Source: Pseudomonas sp. MF4836 (GTDB lineage Bacteria; Pseudomonadota; Gammaproteobacteria; Pseudomonadales; Pseudomonadaceae). From it: DNA of 64,000 nt. Positions within the stretch are counted from its first letter, which is position 1, and each line of letters starts with the position of its first letter. The stretch lies in contig NZ_MVOL01000009.1 in NCBI RefSeq assembly GCF_002018875.1, positions 1-64,000 of the forward strand. The letters run 5' to 3'. The notes under the pieces were generated by a model that was not told the DNA's origin, searched no databases, and was given only the letters and a program-made list of their open reading frames with translations. Position numbers and translations under genes: made by a program. Below, piece after piece: positions 28,604 to 38,441 of the stretch.

Positions 28604-28626
28604 AAAAAAATCGGGCGCTGGCCCGA
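28604..28626 (-). terminator. Orphan minus-strand terminator
   Basis: On the minus strand TCGGGC-CAGC-GCCCGA is followed by seven T residues. There is no annotated gene immediately upstream of it: the nearest minus-strand gene, tRNA-Lys, already has its own terminator at 28765-28806. Confidence 0.85.
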
Positions 28627-28764
28627 TACACCTCTGAAGCCCTTCGGCACTTGATGTCGATTCGGCCCCATCAATTCAACGGCGACCTGAGATACCGGTC
28701 CAGGCAGGGAAAACAGCACGAGGCCGTGCCCGGGAGGACTGACCCTGACCACCGAATTGCGAGC
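28627..28764 (-). other. Candidate small RNA or element remnant between two terminators
   Basis: These 138 bases lie between the tRNA-Lys terminator and the orphan terminator, both on the minus strand. GC content is normal, unlike the AT-rich stretch beyond. I see no clear promoter and no match to 6S, SRP, tmRNA or RNase P cores. It may be a short non-coding RNA or a scar from an island at the tRNA. Confidence 0.3.
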
Positions 28765-28806
28765 AAAAAAAAACCCGGAAATCCTCACTTGCGTGGGCCT
28801 TCCGGA
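28765..28806 (-). terminator. Terminator of tRNA-Lys
   Basis: On the minus strand CCGGAA and TTCCGG pair around a partly paired 19-base interior with a CAC-GCAA-GTG tip. Nine T residues follow. It begins about 20 bases after the tRNA 3' end. Confidence 0.85.
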
Positions 28807-28825
28807 TTTTCTAAACCGCCAAAAA

Positions 28826-28901
28826 TGGTGGGTCGTGTGGGATTCGAACCTACGACCAATTGGTTAAAAGCCAACTGCTCTACCAACTGAGCTAACGACC
28901 C
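28826..28901 (-). tRNA. tRNA-Lys (anticodon UUU)
   Basis: The 76-base minus-strand gene begins GGGTCGTTAGCTCAGTTGG and ends in an acceptor complement plus encoded CCA. The anticodon loop CTTTTAA gives UUU, the D loop has AGCTCAGTTGGTAGAGC, and the T loop has GGTTCGAATCC. It lies downstream of queC. The equivalent tRNA-Lys next to queC in P. aeruginosa (PA0976.1) is a known island integration site. Here the 3' end faces the AT-rich insert. Confidence 0.97.
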
Positions 28902-28943
28902 GCTGTGTGGTGGCGCGTATAATACTGATTTCTAACGGGAATT

Positions 28944-28981
28944 CAACACCTTATTTGAAATAAATCAGAAATAAGGTGTTG
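28944..28981. other. 13-bp-arm hairpin overlapping the queC stop codon
   Basis: CAACACCTTATTT (28944-28956) and AAATAAGGTGTTG (28969-28981) are exact complements. The right arm encodes the last residues of QueC, and the TGA lies at the loop edge. No T-run follows on the minus strand. It could slow 3' exonucleases or terminate weakly before tRNA-Lys. Confidence 0.65.
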
Positions 28982-29666
28982 GGTCAGTAATCCCGGCTGC
29001 GGAAAAGCCTTCTGCGCGCAGGCGGCAGCTGTCACATTTGCCGCAGGCGTAGCCTTTATCGTCGGCCTGATAGCAGGAAACGGTCAGCCCGTAGTCGACC
29101 CCCAGCTTGACCCCCGCCTTGACGATTTCAGCTTTGCTAAGGTTCTGCAGGGGCGCCTGGATGCGAAAGCCCTGCCCCTCTACACCGGCCTTGGTCGCCA
29201 GGTTGGCCATGCGCTCGAAGGCTTCGACGAACTCGGGGCGGCAATCCGGGTAGCCGGAATAATCCACAGCGTTGACGCCGATGAAAATGTCGCGTGCGCC
29301 CAATACTTCCGCCCAGCCCAGCGCCAGGGAAAGAAACACCGTATTACGTGCAGGCACATAGGTGATCGGAATGCCTTCACTTGGGCCTTCCGGTACAGCG
29401 ATCGCGCTATCGGTCAAGGCCGAACCACCGATGCCATTCAGATTCAGGCCGATGACCTTGTGTTCAATCACCCCCAGATCGCGAGCCACACGCTCGGCCG
29501 CCTGCAGTTCGGCGCGATGTCGCTGGCCATAGTCGAAGCTCATGGTGTAGCAGCTGTAACCCTCGGCACGGGCCATGGCCACCACCGTGGCCGAGTCCAG
29601 CCCGCCAGACAGGAGGATTACCGCACGCTTTTGCGTGGAGGGAATGTCATCTGCTTGCTCGGTCAT
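28965..29666 (-). CDS. queC: 7-cyano-7-deazaguanine synthase
   Basis: The 233-residue ATP-dependent enzyme of queuosine synthesis has the PP-loop [52 protein letters not shown] and the zinc motif [24 protein letters not shown]. It converts 7-carboxy-7-deazaguanine to preQ0. Its ATG lies immediately after the queE stop, so the two are translationally linked and catalyse consecutive steps. Confidence 0.97.
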   Translation of the reverse strand: MTEQADDIPSTQKRAVILLSGGLDSATVVAMARAEGYSCYTMSFDYGQRHRAELQAAERVARDLGVIEHKVIGLNLNGIGGSALTDSAIAVPEGPSEGIPITYVPARNTVFLSLALGWAEVLGARDIFIGVNAVDYSGYPDCRPEFVEAFERMANLATKAGVEGQGFRIQAPLQNLSKAEIVKAGVKLGVDYGLTVSCYQADDKGYACGKCDSCRLRAEGFSAAGITDPTPYF

Positions 29667-29667
29667 A

Positions 29668-30315
29668 TCAGCGCCCCGGCTCGTCGTTCCAAAGATATTT
29701 GTGCAACTGCAATTGCAGGCGCACAGGCAGGTTGTCCGCCACCACCCAGTCAGCCAGGTCGCGTGCGTTCAGGTCATGGTGGCTGGGGGAGAACAACACC
29801 TCGCCTGCACGCCGCTCAAGGCCGTACTGGATCAGCTTGGACACAGCCCAGTCATAGTCTTCACGGGAACAGATGACAAACTTGACCTGATCGTTAGGTG
29901 TCAGCAGGTCGATGTTTTCGTAGCGATTGCGCCGAACCTCTTCCGACCCGGGAGTCTTCAGATCAAGCACCCGACTGACTCGCGAGTCGACCGCAGAAAT
30001 ATCCAGCGCACCACTGGTTTCGAGGGAGACCTCGTAACCCGCGTCGCACAACTGTTTGAGCAAGGGAATGGCGTTAGGTTGCGCCAGCGGCTCGCCACCG
30101 GTGACACAGACATAACGCGGGCGGAACTCGGCAACCTGCTCGAGGATGCTGTCCAGCGTACGCAGGGTGCCACCGCTGAAGGCATAGGCACTGTCACAGT
30201 ACTGGCAACGCAACGGGCAACCGGTCAGGCGCACAAATACTGTGGGCAGCCCGGCAGTCCGAGTTTCCCCCTGCAACGAGTAGAAAACTTCGGTGATTCT
30301 CAATGTGTCTTGCAT
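29668..30315 (-). CDS. queE: 7-carboxy-7-deazaguanine synthase
   Basis: The 215-residue radical-SAM enzyme starts at ATG 30315 ([17 protein letters not shown]); a GTG three codons earlier is possible. The cluster motif is in [14 protein letters not shown] (CxxxCxxC), followed by [13 protein letters not shown]. It makes the deazaguanine ring upstream of QueC. The gene follows cpoB on the minus strand after a terminator. Confidence 0.95.
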   Translation of the reverse strand: MQDTLRITEVFYSLQGETRTAGLPTVFVRLTGCPLRCQYCDSAYAFSGGTLRTLDSILEQVAEFRPRYVCVTGGEPLAQPNAIPLLKQLCDAGYEVSLETSGALDISAVDSRVSRVLDLKTPGSEEVRRNRYENIDLLTPNDQVKFVICSREDYDWAVSKLIQYGLERRAGEVLFSPSHHDLNARDLADWVVADNLPVRLQLQLHKYLWNDEPGR

Positions 30316-30430
30316 AGTCGCCACGGGCGTAACAGCTAAACAGGCTGTCCGCCTCCGTCAGGCACTTCAAGAGACTCCGCCAACGCGTGAGCCCCAGGAA
30401 GCGTGTTTCATAAAAAGGGCATGGATTCTA

Positions 30431-30458
30431 ACGAAAAAACCCGCGGCAAGCGCGGGTT
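30431..30458 (-). terminator. Terminator after cpoB
   Basis: AACCCGCG and CGCGGGTT form an 8-bp stem with a 5-base loop. On the minus strand six T residues follow. It closes the tol-pal-cpoB transcript and separates it from queE. Confidence 0.9.
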
Positions 30459-30481
30459 TCTTCAAAGCGGTCAAGCCATGA

Positions 30482-31303
30482 TTACATGCGTTGCAAATCG
30501 CGCTGTGCCAATTGAGCAGCGGAAGTGCCCGGATATTGCGCAACCACCTGCTGCAGAATGCCTTTGACCCGGTCGTTGTGACCCAGGCGGCGCTCTACGT
30601 CAGCCAGTTTATACAGCGAGTCCGGCACTTTGGCGTGCTTGGGATACAGCTGGGATACCTTGGCAAAAGCCTGACCCGCGCCTTGCAGGTCGCCCTTGGC
30701 CAGGTTCACTTCGCCCAACCAGTACTGGGCATTACCCGCGTATTGGCTGTTCGGGTATTTACGCAGGAAAGCGCCAAAAGCCTGGCTGGCCTTGTCGAAA
30801 TCCTTGGCTTTGATCAGGTCGAAAGCTGCATCGTAATACAGCTTTTCCTTGGCCGGATCACCCGGTTCACTGCTGGCTGCAGGGGCTTGTGTCGCAGCTC
30901 CGGCAGCCGCACCGGCGGTATTATCACCACCGGCAGAAGAATTATCAGGAGTGGCGGCAGGTGCAGCGCCAGATCCAATGCGCCGATCAAGATCCTGGTA
31001 TCGCTCCAGGTTTTCCTGCTTCATGCGCGAAACATCATTTTGCAATACTTCAATCACACCTTGTTGCCGTGCGATTTGCTCCTGCATTTGCTGCAGTTGC
31101 TGGAACAGCTCGCCCTGTGCCGAGACAGGGGTCGAAACCCCTCCCCCGGCATAGGCGCCGTTCGTACCATAACCCGCTGGCGGATAACTGCCCCCGCTAT
31201 TGTTATAGCCTGAGTTGTTATCGACCACAGGAACCGCAGCCCACGCCGCAAGCGGCGCGAGGCTGAGAGCCAAAATAGTTACAGCACGACGGCACGTTCG
31301 CAT
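30482..31303 (-). CDS. cpoB: Cell-division coordinator CpoB (YbgF)
   Basis: The 273-residue periplasmic protein has a signal peptide (TILALSLAPLAAWA), a glycine/tyrosine-rich linker, a coiled coil (about 62-110, LFQQLQQMQEQIARQQ), a low-complexity Ala/Gly stretch, and three C-terminal TPR repeats (from YYDAAFDLIKAKDFDKASQAFGAFL). In E. coli it links TolA with PBP1B during constriction. It is the last gene of the tol-pal cluster, six bases after pal. Confidence 0.95.
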   Translation of the reverse strand: MRTCRRAVTILALSLAPLAAWAAVPVVDNNSGYNNSGGSYPPAGYGTNGAYAGGGVSTPVSAQGELFQQLQQMQEQIARQQGVIEVLQNDVSRMKQENLERYQDLDRRIGSGAAPAATPDNSSAGGDNTAGAAAGAATQAPAASSEPGDPAKEKLYYDAAFDLIKAKDFDKASQAFGAFLRKYPNSQYAGNAQYWLGEVNLAKGDLQGAGQAFAKVSQLYPKHAKVPDSLYKLADVERRLGHNDRVKGILQQVVAQYPGTSAAQLAQRDLQRM

Positions 31304-31309
31304 GACGAA

Positions 31310-31807
31310 TTACTTACGCAGTTCGACGCGACGGTTTTGAGCCCAGGACTGCTCGTCGTTGCCGGTAGCAACTGGACGCTCTTCGCCGTAGGAAACCAGT
31401 TCCAGCTGAGCTGGGGAAACACCTTGCAGTACCAGGTAGCGCTGAACGGCTTTCGCACGACGCTCGCCCAGTGCCATGTTGTACTCACGAGTACCACGTT
31501 CGTCGGTGTTGCCTTCCAGAACAACGCGAGCGCCGTTTGCTTTCAGGTCTTTGGCGTGAACGTCCAGAGCGCGCATGGCTTCTGGCTTCAGGTCCGAGCT
31601 GTCGTATTCGAAGTAGAAGGTGGTGATTGCGCGCAGAGCAGCTTCTTCGCTCAGGGAGCCGTCAACTGCACCAGTGTTAGCGCCGTAACCAGCGTTTGGA
31701 TCAACAGCGCCTTCGCCAGCGTTGTCGCCGCCTTTGGAGGAGCAACCTACAGCTACAGCCATGGCCAGAGCCAGCGCAGCAAACTTACCAAACTTCAGCA
31801 TTTCCAT
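31310..31807 (-). CDS. pal: Peptidoglycan-associated lipoprotein Pal (OprL)
   Basis: The 165-residue lipoprotein has a signal peptide with lipobox AVAVGCSS (Cys22). The C-terminal OmpA-like domain (about 60-165) has [35 protein letters not shown] and NRRVELR, which bind meso-DAP of peptidoglycan. Codon usage is strongly biased, as in abundant proteins. It anchors the outer membrane to the wall and binds TolB. Confidence 0.98.
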   Translation of the reverse strand: MEMLKFGKFAALALAMAVAVGCSSKGGDNAGEGAVDPNAGYGANTGAVDGSLSEEAALRAITTFYFEYDSSDLKPEAMRALDVHAKDLKANGARVVLEGNTDERGTREYNMALGERRAKAVQRYLVLQGVSPAQLELVSYGEERPVATGNDEQSWAQNRRVELRK

Positions 31808-31859
31808 CGTGAAACTCCTAATGAACCCCAGTGTGTTAAGTAAAACGTGTAGCGCCGCG

Positions 31860-33161
31860 TCAGTTCAGGTAAGGGGACCAGGAAGGTTCTCTGACTTCGC
31901 CTTGTGCGGTAGGAAGCGGGAGCCTTACGCGTCCATTAATGGACACGAGCATCAAGACTCCCCGGCCCTGCTGGCGGGTGGCGTAGATTACCATGGTGCC
32001 GTTGGGCGCAACAGTAGGCGACTCATCAAGTGTGCTATCTGTAAGGATTTTTACGCTTCCGCGCTGCAAATCCTGAGCCGCAACCTTGAAGTTTGTGAAG
32101 CCGTCCTGCCGGTGAATCATTACCAGCGTCTTTTCATCCGCCGACAATTTCGGGTTGGCGTTGTAGTTACCAATAAAGGTCACACGCTCTGCACCACCGC
32201 CGCTGGCGCTGGTTTTGTAGATCTGTGGCTTGCCGCCACGGTCCGAGGTGAAGTAGATAGTCGACCCATCTTTACCCCAGAAAGGTTCGGTGTTGATACC
32301 CGGGCCACTGGTGACACGGGAGATCTGACGCGAACCCAGGTTCATCACATAAATATCCGGGTTACCGTCCTTGGACAGTACGAAAGCCAGGCGCTGACCA
32401 TCTGGAGACCAGGCAGGAGCACCGTTCAGCCCTTCAAAGTTGGTGATCTGCTCGCGACGGCCGGTGTCGATGTGCTGGACAAAGATGCGCGGACGCTTCT
32501 GTTCGAACGACACATAAGCGATACGCTTGCCATCCGGAGCAAAGCGTGGCGACAGGATCGGCTCACGGGATTGCAGCAGAGTCACCGCACGCGCACCGTC
32601 GTAGTCCGAGCGTTGCAGGGTGTAACGGGTGTTTTTCTCGGAAAACCGCTCAGCCGTCACATACAGCATGCGTGTCGAGAAGGCACCCTTGATACCGGTG
32701 AGTTTTTCGAACGACTGGTCGGCGATGTAGTGGGACATGTCGCGCAGTTGATCAATGCTGCCCGACACGCTGCCGGTCAGCACTTGCTGCTCGGTGGCGA
32801 CGTTGAACAGGGCGTATTGCACCTGCAGGCGACCGCCCGCCGGAACAATGCTGCCGACCATGATGTACTGGGCGCCCAGGGCCTTCCAGTCACGGTAGAT
32901 GACTTCGCTGGCCTGAGTCGGCAGGCCGATCATGTTCTGTTTTGGAATCGGCGAGTAGTAACCCGAGTTGCGCAGGTCGTTACCGATGATTTCCGCCATG
33001 TCGTCCGGCAGCACGCTGCCACCCTGCCAGCCGAAAGGAACTACGGCGATAGGGGTGGCCCGGTCACTACCGCTAGTGACCAGAATGTTCTTTTCATCCG
33101 CTGCCGCTATCCCTGCCATACAGCAAATAACGACAAGCATTCCTCGAAGAAGGTTTCTCAC
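31860..33161 (-). CDS. tolB: Tol-Pal periplasmic protein TolB
   Basis: The 433-residue protein has a signal peptide ([18 protein letters not shown]), an N-terminal alpha/beta domain and a six-bladed propeller with repeated [42 protein letters not shown] and [24 protein letters not shown] units. It binds Pal and TolA. The GTG start overlaps the tolA stop by four bases (GTGA), showing translational coupling. Confidence 0.97.
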   Translation of the reverse strand: MRNLLRGMLVVICCMAGIAAADEKNILVTSGSDRATPIAVVPFGWQGGSVLPDDMAEIIGNDLRNSGYYSPIPKQNMIGLPTQASEVIYRDWKALGAQYIMVGSIVPAGGRLQVQYALFNVATEQQVLTGSVSGSIDQLRDMSHYIADQSFEKLTGIKGAFSTRMLYVTAERFSEKNTRYTLQRSDYDGARAVTLLQSREPILSPRFAPDGKRIAYVSFEQKRPRIFVQHIDTGRREQITNFEGLNGAPAWSPDGQRLAFVLSKDGNPDIYVMNLGSRQISRVTSGPGINTEPFWGKDGSTIYFTSDRGGKPQIYKTSASGGGAERVTFIGNYNANPKLSADEKTLVMIHRQDGFTNFKVAAQDLQRGSVKILTDSTLDESPTVAPNGTMVIYATRQQGRGVLMLVSINGRVRLPLPTAQGEVREPSWSPYLN

Positions 33162-34237
33162 AAGGCTAGATCCTCAGGTGTGAATGTCATCTTGAATGAA
33201 CGATAGGGAGCGAAATCGCTCGGTTTCATTCCCTGCATTTCTGTCAAACGCCCAATGTTCTTGACTGCCGCCACCGCCGAAGCGTCGAACGGACCGTCAC
33301 CACTGGACTTGGATACGCTGACCGTGGTCACCGTACCGTCAGGCAACATGCCGATTTGAAGCACAACCGTCATACCCTTGCGTGCCGAAGGAGGACGAGC
33401 CCACCCTTCTGCCGCCCGAGCACGAATCAGATCGTCGAAACTGCCCGCGACTTCATCGCCCTGCTCATCGGCCAAGGCCTGCTGGCGCTGCGGCGTGTCG
33501 GAAAGCAAGTCAGCCAAGGCCTGGGCCTTTTTCTCTTCGGCTGATTTACGCGCGGCTTCCTGCGATTTCTTCTTCGCAGCATCGGTGGCAGCTTTCTTCT
33601 TCGCGTCTTCGGCGACTTTTTTCTTCGCCTCGTCAGCTTCAGCTTTCTTCTTGGCGTCTTCCGCGGCTTTTTTCTTCGCGTCTTCGACTATCTTTTTCTT
33701 CGCTTCTTCAGCGGCCTTTTTCTTGGCCTCTTCTTCAGCGGCTTTCTTGGCTTCTTCTTCGGATTTCTTCTTGGCTATATCAGCCAATTGTTTCTCTTCA
33801 GCTTTTTTAGCTTCCGCAGTCTTCTTCGCTTCGTCGGCTTTCTTGGCTTCATCAGCCTTTTTTGCCTCGTCCGCTTTCTTCGACTCGTCCGCTTTCTTTG
33901 CTTCTTCGGCTTTTTGAGCCGCTTCTTCTTTCTTTTGTTCCGCAGCCTTCACCGCTTCCTGCTCGACCTTCTTCTGCTCCATCTGTTCGACTTCGGTCTG
34001 ACGCGCGGCGGATTTCTTCGCCTCACCCGCAATCTTCTGATTGGTCTGGGTGGTTGCCTGACTTTTCGATTTCAGCTGATACAGGGTCGCCTGGACAATC
34101 GGCTTGGCCGGTGGCAACTCAGGCGTAAAGGCAAAGCTGACGAACAGCATGCCAAATACCAGAATGTGCAGGCCTACTGCCCAGACACTCGGCCAGAAGT
34201 AGCTTTCCGAGGCGGACGGCTCTCGCTGTTGGTGCAT
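33158..34237 (-). CDS. tolA: Energy-transducing protein TolA
   Basis: The 359-residue protein has a single N-terminal membrane helix ([20 protein letters not shown]). A long Lys/Ala/Glu-rich helix (about 75-265) follows, with near-identical tandem KADEAK repeats at about 115-135. The C-terminal globular domain ends at [12 protein letters not shown]. It spans the periplasm between TolQ-TolR and Pal. The start overlaps the tolR stop by one base (TGATG). The low-complexity repeat is prone to length change between strains. Confidence 0.96.
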   Translation of the reverse strand: MHQQREPSASESYFWPSVWAVGLHILVFGMLFVSFAFTPELPPAKPIVQATLYQLKSKSQATTQTNQKIAGEAKKSAARQTEVEQMEQKKVEQEAVKAAEQKKEEAAQKAEEAKKADESKKADEAKKADEAKKADEAKKTAEAKKAEEKQLADIAKKKSEEEAKKAAEEEAKKKAAEEAKKKIVEDAKKKAAEDAKKKAEADEAKKKVAEDAKKKAATDAAKKKSQEAARKSAEEKKAQALADLLSDTPQRQQALADEQGDEVAGSFDDLIRARAAEGWARPPSARKGMTVVLQIGMLPDGTVTTVSVSKSSGDGPFDASAVAAVKNIGRLTEMQGMKPSDFAPYRSFKMTFTPEDLAL

Positions 34238-34698
34238 CAGGGCGCCTCGGTAATCAAGCCAACGTTACCGACCCCGGCTTTCTGCAATCCGCCCATGGCC
34301 CCCATCACGGCACCATAGTCGACGGTCTTGTCGCCGCGAATGAACACCTGGGTGTGCTTGCCGCCTTCATTGCCGGCACGGATGATCTTGGTCACCGCGT
34401 CGGTCATTTGCGGCAAGGTCATCGCCTTGTCCTGCTGCTTGTCGGTATCGACTTCGCTGCCAAGGTTCCAGTAATAGGTCTTGTCAGCCTTGATCGAAAT
34501 GGTCAGGACCTGGGTGTTGTTGTCTTGCGGCAAGGCTTCGCTGGAAACCTTGGGCAGATCAACCTTCACCCCCTGATTGAGCATCGGCGCGGTCACCATG
34601 AAGATGACGAGCAGCACCAACATCACGTCGATGTAGGGCACTACGTTCATCTCGGCAACCGGCTTGCGCTTTTTGCGAGCTCGAGCGATTAAAGCCAT
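34237..34698 (-). CDS. tolR: Proton-channel subunit TolR
   Basis: The 153-residue ExbD/TolR protein has the N-terminal helix VVPYIDVMLVLLVIFMVTAP, which contains the proton-carrying aspartate in YIDVML. A periplasmic domain follows. It forms the motor with TolQ that energises TolA, and lies 14 bases after tolQ. Confidence 0.97.
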   Translation of the reverse strand: MALIARARKKRKPVAEMNVVPYIDVMLVLLVIFMVTAPMLNQGVKVDLPKVSSEALPQDNNTQVLTISIKADKTYYWNLGSEVDTDKQQDKAMTLPQMTDAVTKIIRAGNEGGKHTQVFIRGDKTVDYGAVMGAMGGLQKAGVGNVGLITEAP

Positions 34699-34712
34699 TG
34701 GAAATTACCTGC

Positions 34713-35408
34713 TTATTCTTCGCTGGTGTGCACTTTACGGTGCAGGATCGCCTGGAACTCATCGGCGAAGGTGTAGTAGCGGCTGGTCAGGGTTTCGCTG
34801 CGCGCGGCAAAGCGGTTGTAGGCGATAACTGCCGGAATCGCCGCGAACAGGCCGATTGCGGTGGCAACCAGGGCTTCGGCGATACCCGGGGCCACAGTGG
34901 CCAGGGTCGCTTGCTGGGCGGTAGCCAGGCCACGGAAGGAGTTCATGATCCCCCACACCGTACCGAACAGGCCGATGTACGGGCTCACGGAGCCAACGGT
35001 CGCCAGGAACGGCAGGCCGGTCTCGAGCTTTTCTTCTTCGCGGGAAATAGCCACGCGCATGGCACGGGCGACGCCTTCCATCACGGCTTCCGGGTCAACG
35101 CCGGGCTGCTGGCGCAGGCGGGAGAACTCTTTGAAGCCGGCACGGAAAATCTGCTCCACACCCGAATCTGGGTCCGGGTTGCTGCCAGCCTGGCGATAGA
35201 GTTTGGACAGGTCGATACCCGACCAGAAGCGCTCTTCAAAGCTCTCCAGGGCACGTCGACCGGCACGCAGCATATTGCTGCGCTGAAAAATCATGACCCA
35301 TGAGGTCACCGATGCGGCCACCAGAATCAGCATTACCAACTGCACCACGACGCTGGCATTGCTGACCAAGCTCCACATGGAGGAATGGTCGACGACGTTA
35401 GCTTCCAC
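34713..35408 (-). CDS. tolQ: Proton-channel subunit TolQ
   Basis: The 231-residue ExbB/TolQ/MotA protein has three helices: [40 protein letters not shown] and [21 protein letters not shown]. The conserved [10 protein letters not shown] motif is present. It starts with GTG at 35408, overlapping ybgC by 11 bases. It heads the tolQRAB-pal-cpoB series. Confidence 0.97.
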   Translation of the reverse strand: MEANVVDHSSMWSLVSNASVVVQLVMLILVAASVTSWVMIFQRSNMLRAGRRALESFEERFWSGIDLSKLYRQAGSNPDPDSGVEQIFRAGFKEFSRLRQQPGVDPEAVMEGVARAMRVAISREEEKLETGLPFLATVGSVSPYIGLFGTVWGIMNSFRGLATAQQATLATVAPGIAEALVATAIGLFAAIPAVIAYNRFAARSETLTSRYYTFADEFQAILHRKVHTSEE

Positions 35409-35865
35409 GCTTTATCTCCTGCTCTGAGTGTGTACCCGCGCCGCTCACGTCGGCAAAGGCCGCACGTAGAGCTTCGGGAATGGCCCGGGGTTTCAAACTA
35501 TCGGCGCGCACACAGGCCACCAAAAACTGCCCTTCACAGAGCAGCGCATTATCCGTAGCCCGCCTGACCTGCTGTTTAAAGCGCAGGCTGACCCGGTTCA
35601 ATTCGATTACTTGTGCACTTACCAGAAGTTCGTCATCCAGTCGCGCCGGCGCGTGGTAGCGCGCTTCGCTGGAATGCACGACGAACAACAGGTTCTCCCC
35701 TGCCAGCTGCGATTGGGCGAAGCCCAGATCACGTAGCCGCTCGGTTCGAGCCCGCTCCATAAACTTAAGGTAATTAACGTAATACACGATGCCGCCGGCA
35801 TCGGTGTCCTCGTAATAAACGCGACAACGATGTGCGAACGACTCAAGCCCGTTTTGCGCGCGCAT
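35398..35865 (-). CDS. ybgC: Tol-Pal-associated acyl-CoA thioesterase YbgC
   Basis: The 155-residue hotdog-fold protein has the YbgC signature [28 protein letters not shown], with the catalytic aspartate in EDTDAG. It hydrolyses short or long acyl-CoA and is the conserved first gene of the tol-pal operon. Its 3' end overlaps tolQ by 11 bases. GAGGAG lies about 12 bases before the ATG. Confidence 0.96.
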   Translation of the reverse strand: MRAQNGLESFAHRCRVYYEDTDAGGIVYYVNYLKFMERARTERLRDLGFAQSQLAGENLLFVVHSSEARYHAPARLDDELLVSAQVIELNRVSLRFKQQVRRATDNALLCEGQFLVACVRADSLKPRAIPEALRAAFADVSGAGTHSEQEIKRGS

Positions 35866-36003
35866 ACTCTAGTGCTTACTCCTCAGGTTGCCAATCCGGC
35901 CAGGCAACTGTTTTTCATTCTCCTGCGCCTTTCTTGCGAAAGAACGGTCATGCCTGCCCCTAGGACAGCACAAACCTCGAATAAATCGACACAGGACGAG
36001 TTT

Positions 36004-37062
36004 TTAATCGTCTACGGCATCGAGGAATTCGTCTACCACAGGCATCTCCCCCAATCGTGACGGAATGTTAAGACCGAAGTGCAAATAGGCATGCCGAGTC
36101 ACCACGCGCCCACGTGGCGTGCGCATGATGTAGCCCTGCTGGATCAGGTACGGCTCGAGCACGTCCTCGATGGTGTGCCGTTCCTCGCTGATCGCTGCCG
36201 CCAGACTGTCGACCCCCACCGGCCCGCCATCGAACTTCTCGATCATGGTCAGCAGTAGACGTCGGTCCTGGTGGTCGAAGCCACGTTCATCGACGTCAAG
36301 CAGGTTCAGTGCAAGATCGGCAATCGGCTTGGTGATATGGCCCTTGGCCCGGACTTCGGCGTAATCGCGCACCCGACGCAACAGGCGGTTGGCGATCCGC
36401 GGCGTGCCTCGGGCACGGCGGGCGATCTCGAACGCACCGTCCGGGTCCAGGGGCAACCCCAGAATCGTCGCTGAGCGTCCGACAATGGTTGCCAGATCGG
36501 CGGTGCTGTAAAACTCCAGGCGCTGGACGATACCAAAGCGGTCACGTAACGGGTTGGTCAGCATCCCCGCACGGGTAGTGGCGCCCACCAGGGTGAACGG
36601 TGGCAGGTCGAGCTTGATCGAGCGCGCCGCCGGGCCCTCGCCAATCATGATATCGAGCTGGAAATCCTCCATCGCCGGATACAGTACTTCTTCGACGATT
36701 GGTGAAAGCCGGTGGATCTCGTCGATAAACAACACGTCATGGGGTTCCAGATTGGTCAGCAGCGCCGCCAGGTCTCCCGGACGCTCCAGCACCGGACCCG
36801 AAGTGCTCTTGATCGACACCCCCATTTCCTGGGCGATGATATTGGCCAGGGTGGTCTTGCCCAGGCCCGGCGGACCAAAGATCAGGGTGTGGTCCAGCGA
36901 CTCATTGCGCCCACGGGCCGCCTGGATAAACAGCTCCATCTGCTCGCGCACGGTCGGCTGGCCGATGTACTCGGCCAGGCTGACAGGGCGAATCGCACGA
37001 TCCTGGACTTCTTCGCGGTCACGGGGGCCCGTGGCGGCGATCAGACGATCAGCTTCAATCAC
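36004..37062 (-). CDS. ruvB: Holliday junction branch-migration helicase RuvB
   Basis: The 352-residue AAA+ motor has Walker [13 protein letters not shown], Walker [12 protein letters not shown], the sensor block [12 protein letters not shown] and the C-terminal winged helix ([20 protein letters not shown]). The GTG start follows the ruvA stop with no gap, using AAGGGA inside ruvA, so translation is coupled. Confidence 0.98.
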   Translation of the reverse strand: MIEADRLIAATGPRDREEVQDRAIRPVSLAEYIGQPTVREQMELFIQAARGRNESLDHTLIFGPPGLGKTTLANIIAQEMGVSIKSTSGPVLERPGDLAALLTNLEPHDVLFIDEIHRLSPIVEEVLYPAMEDFQLDIMIGEGPAARSIKLDLPPFTLVGATTRAGMLTNPLRDRFGIVQRLEFYSTADLATIVGRSATILGLPLDPDGAFEIARRARGTPRIANRLLRRVRDYAEVRAKGHITKPIADLALNLLDVDERGFDHQDRRLLLTMIEKFDGGPVGVDSLAAAISEERHTIEDVLEPYLIQQGYIMRTPRGRVVTRHAYLHFGLNIPSRLGEMPVVDEFLDAVDD

Positions 37063-37671
37063 TTAAATCATTCCCTTCAGGGCGCGGCGGATCATGTCTT
37101 CGCTACTCAAACCTTTTTCCTTGATGGCAGATACAGCCTTGCTCGCCTCCTGGGGCTTGTAACCCAGGGAAATCAGCGCGCTGACCGCATCGGTCTCGGC
37201 ACTGGCCACTGGCGCCGGCCCGTCCGGCTGGTTGGGCACCAGGGCAAACATGCTCGGTACGGTTTCCCAGGCCTTGAAGCGGTCCTTGAGCTCAACCAAC
37301 AAGCGCTCGGCGGTCTTCTTGCCCACCCCTGGCACCTTGGTCAGCGCCGACGTGTCCTGGGCTTGCACACAACGCACCAACTCATCGACTTCCAGACTGG
37401 ACATCAAGGCCAGGGCCAGTTTCGGCCCGACACCATTGAGACGGATCAACTCGCGAAAAAAGTCTCGCTCGCGCTTGGTGCTGAAGCCGTAGAGTAACTG
37501 CGCGTCTTCGCGCACGACCAAATGGGTGTGCAAGGTCAGGGGTTCGCCGACCGACGGCAGGCGATAAAGCGTGGTCATGGGCACTTCAACCTCATAACCC
37601 AGACCGTTTACATCAAGAATCAGATGCGGCGGCTGTTTTTCAGCCAAATTGCCGCGCAAGCGTCCAATCAC
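37063..37671 (-). CDS. ruvA: Holliday junction-binding protein RuvA
   Basis: The 202-residue protein has the N-terminal OB fold ([21 protein letters not shown]), two helix-hairpin-helix motifs ([13 protein letters not shown] and [17 protein letters not shown]) and a C-terminal RuvB-contact domain ([19 protein letters not shown]). The tetramer holds the four-way junction for RuvB. It is second in ruvC-ruvA-ruvB. Confidence 0.98.
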   Translation of the reverse strand: MIGRLRGNLAEKQPPHLILDVNGLGYEVEVPMTTLYRLPSVGEPLTLHTHLVVREDAQLLYGFSTKRERDFFRELIRLNGVGPKLALALMSSLEVDELVRCVQAQDTSALTKVPGVGKKTAERLLVELKDRFKAWETVPSMFALVPNQPDGPAPVASAETDAVSALISLGYKPQEASKAVSAIKEKGLSSEDMIRRALKGMI

Positions 37672-37787
37672 GTTTCAGATCCTTAAAGACTGGCCAGATT
37701 CAATGGCTGGCGAATAACCGAGCGAGCATGGCGGCCGGGCAGACAGGCACACCAGGCTCCACTCCTGAATAGACTGCGCAGATGCTA

Positions 37788-38312
37788 TCAGAGACGCAGG
37801 CGACCGCCACGACTGCGTGCCGTACCCAGGCCATGGGGCAACAAGCTGGAGCGGGTGTGAGCATGGCAGATGGCAATTGCCAGGGCGTCCGAGGCGTCGA
37901 TCTGCGGCTTGCTGGTGAGTTTGAGCAAGTGCATGACCATCATCTGCACCTGCTCTTTATTGGCGCCGCCAGTGCCGGCCACCGCTTGCTTGACTTGGGT
38001 CGCGGTGTATTCGGCGATCTCCAGGCTTTCCTCGGCCCCCGCGACAATCGCCGCGCCACGGGCCTGGCCCAGCTTCAAGGCCGAGTCGGCGTTGCGCGCC
38101 ATAAACACCTTTTCGATGCCCATGGTCACCGGACCATAGGTCTGTATGACTTCGCGCACACCGCGATAAACGATCTGCAAGCGCTCGTGCAACTCGCCGC
38201 CACCGGTTCGAATGCAGCCCGAGGCGACGTACACGCAGCCACGCCCGGTATCACGGACCACGCCATAACCGGTGATGCGCGAACCGGGGTCGATGCCAAG
38301 AATAAGAGTCAT
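37788..38312 (-). CDS. ruvC: Holliday junction resolvase RuvC
   Basis: The 174-residue RNase H-fold nuclease has catalytic acidic residues in [36 protein letters not shown] and the C-terminal [14 protein letters not shown]. It cuts junctions symmetrically. A 116-base gap separates it from ruvA. Confidence 0.98.
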   Translation of the reverse strand: MTLILGIDPGSRITGYGVVRDTGRGCVYVASGCIRTGGGELHERLQIVYRGVREVIQTYGPVTMGIEKVFMARNADSALKLGQARGAAIVAGAEESLEIAEYTATQVKQAVAGTGGANKEQVQMMVMHLLKLTSKPQIDASDALAIAICHAHTRSSLLPHGLGTARSRGGRLRL

Positions 38313-38441
38313 AACGCCTGCTGCTGGAAAGAAATTGCCCGCCGACCGAAGCCGGAACCGCTAAAAGGCAGAAGCCGGAAGTACAGCACCGTTCGATCAT
38401 CACGGCATTGCACCTCCGGCTTCATGAGTATTGCAGATGGA

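Larger units (their letters stand above)
28267..28825. other. AT-rich non-coding segment between the inserted gene and tRNA-Lys
   Basis: The part 28273-28500 is strongly AT-rich with runs such as AAAAAATAATTA and repeated TGATAG/TGATTG words. The part 28600-28825 returns to normal GC and contains two minus-strand terminators bounding 138 bases of unknown content. No complete gene is convincing. A 65-codon minus-strand frame (28591-28788) overlaps both terminators and is not credible. Confidence 0.55.

Noticed and set aside
28591-28788. 65-codon minus-strand frame beside tRNA-Lys
   Set aside because: It overlaps two terminators (28604-28626 and 28765-28806), so it would not be transcribed as one message.
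33600-33960. Tandem repeat array in tolA as a separate element
   Set aside because: It is the normal Lys/Ala/Glu-rich helical domain of TolA, in frame and expected for the family.
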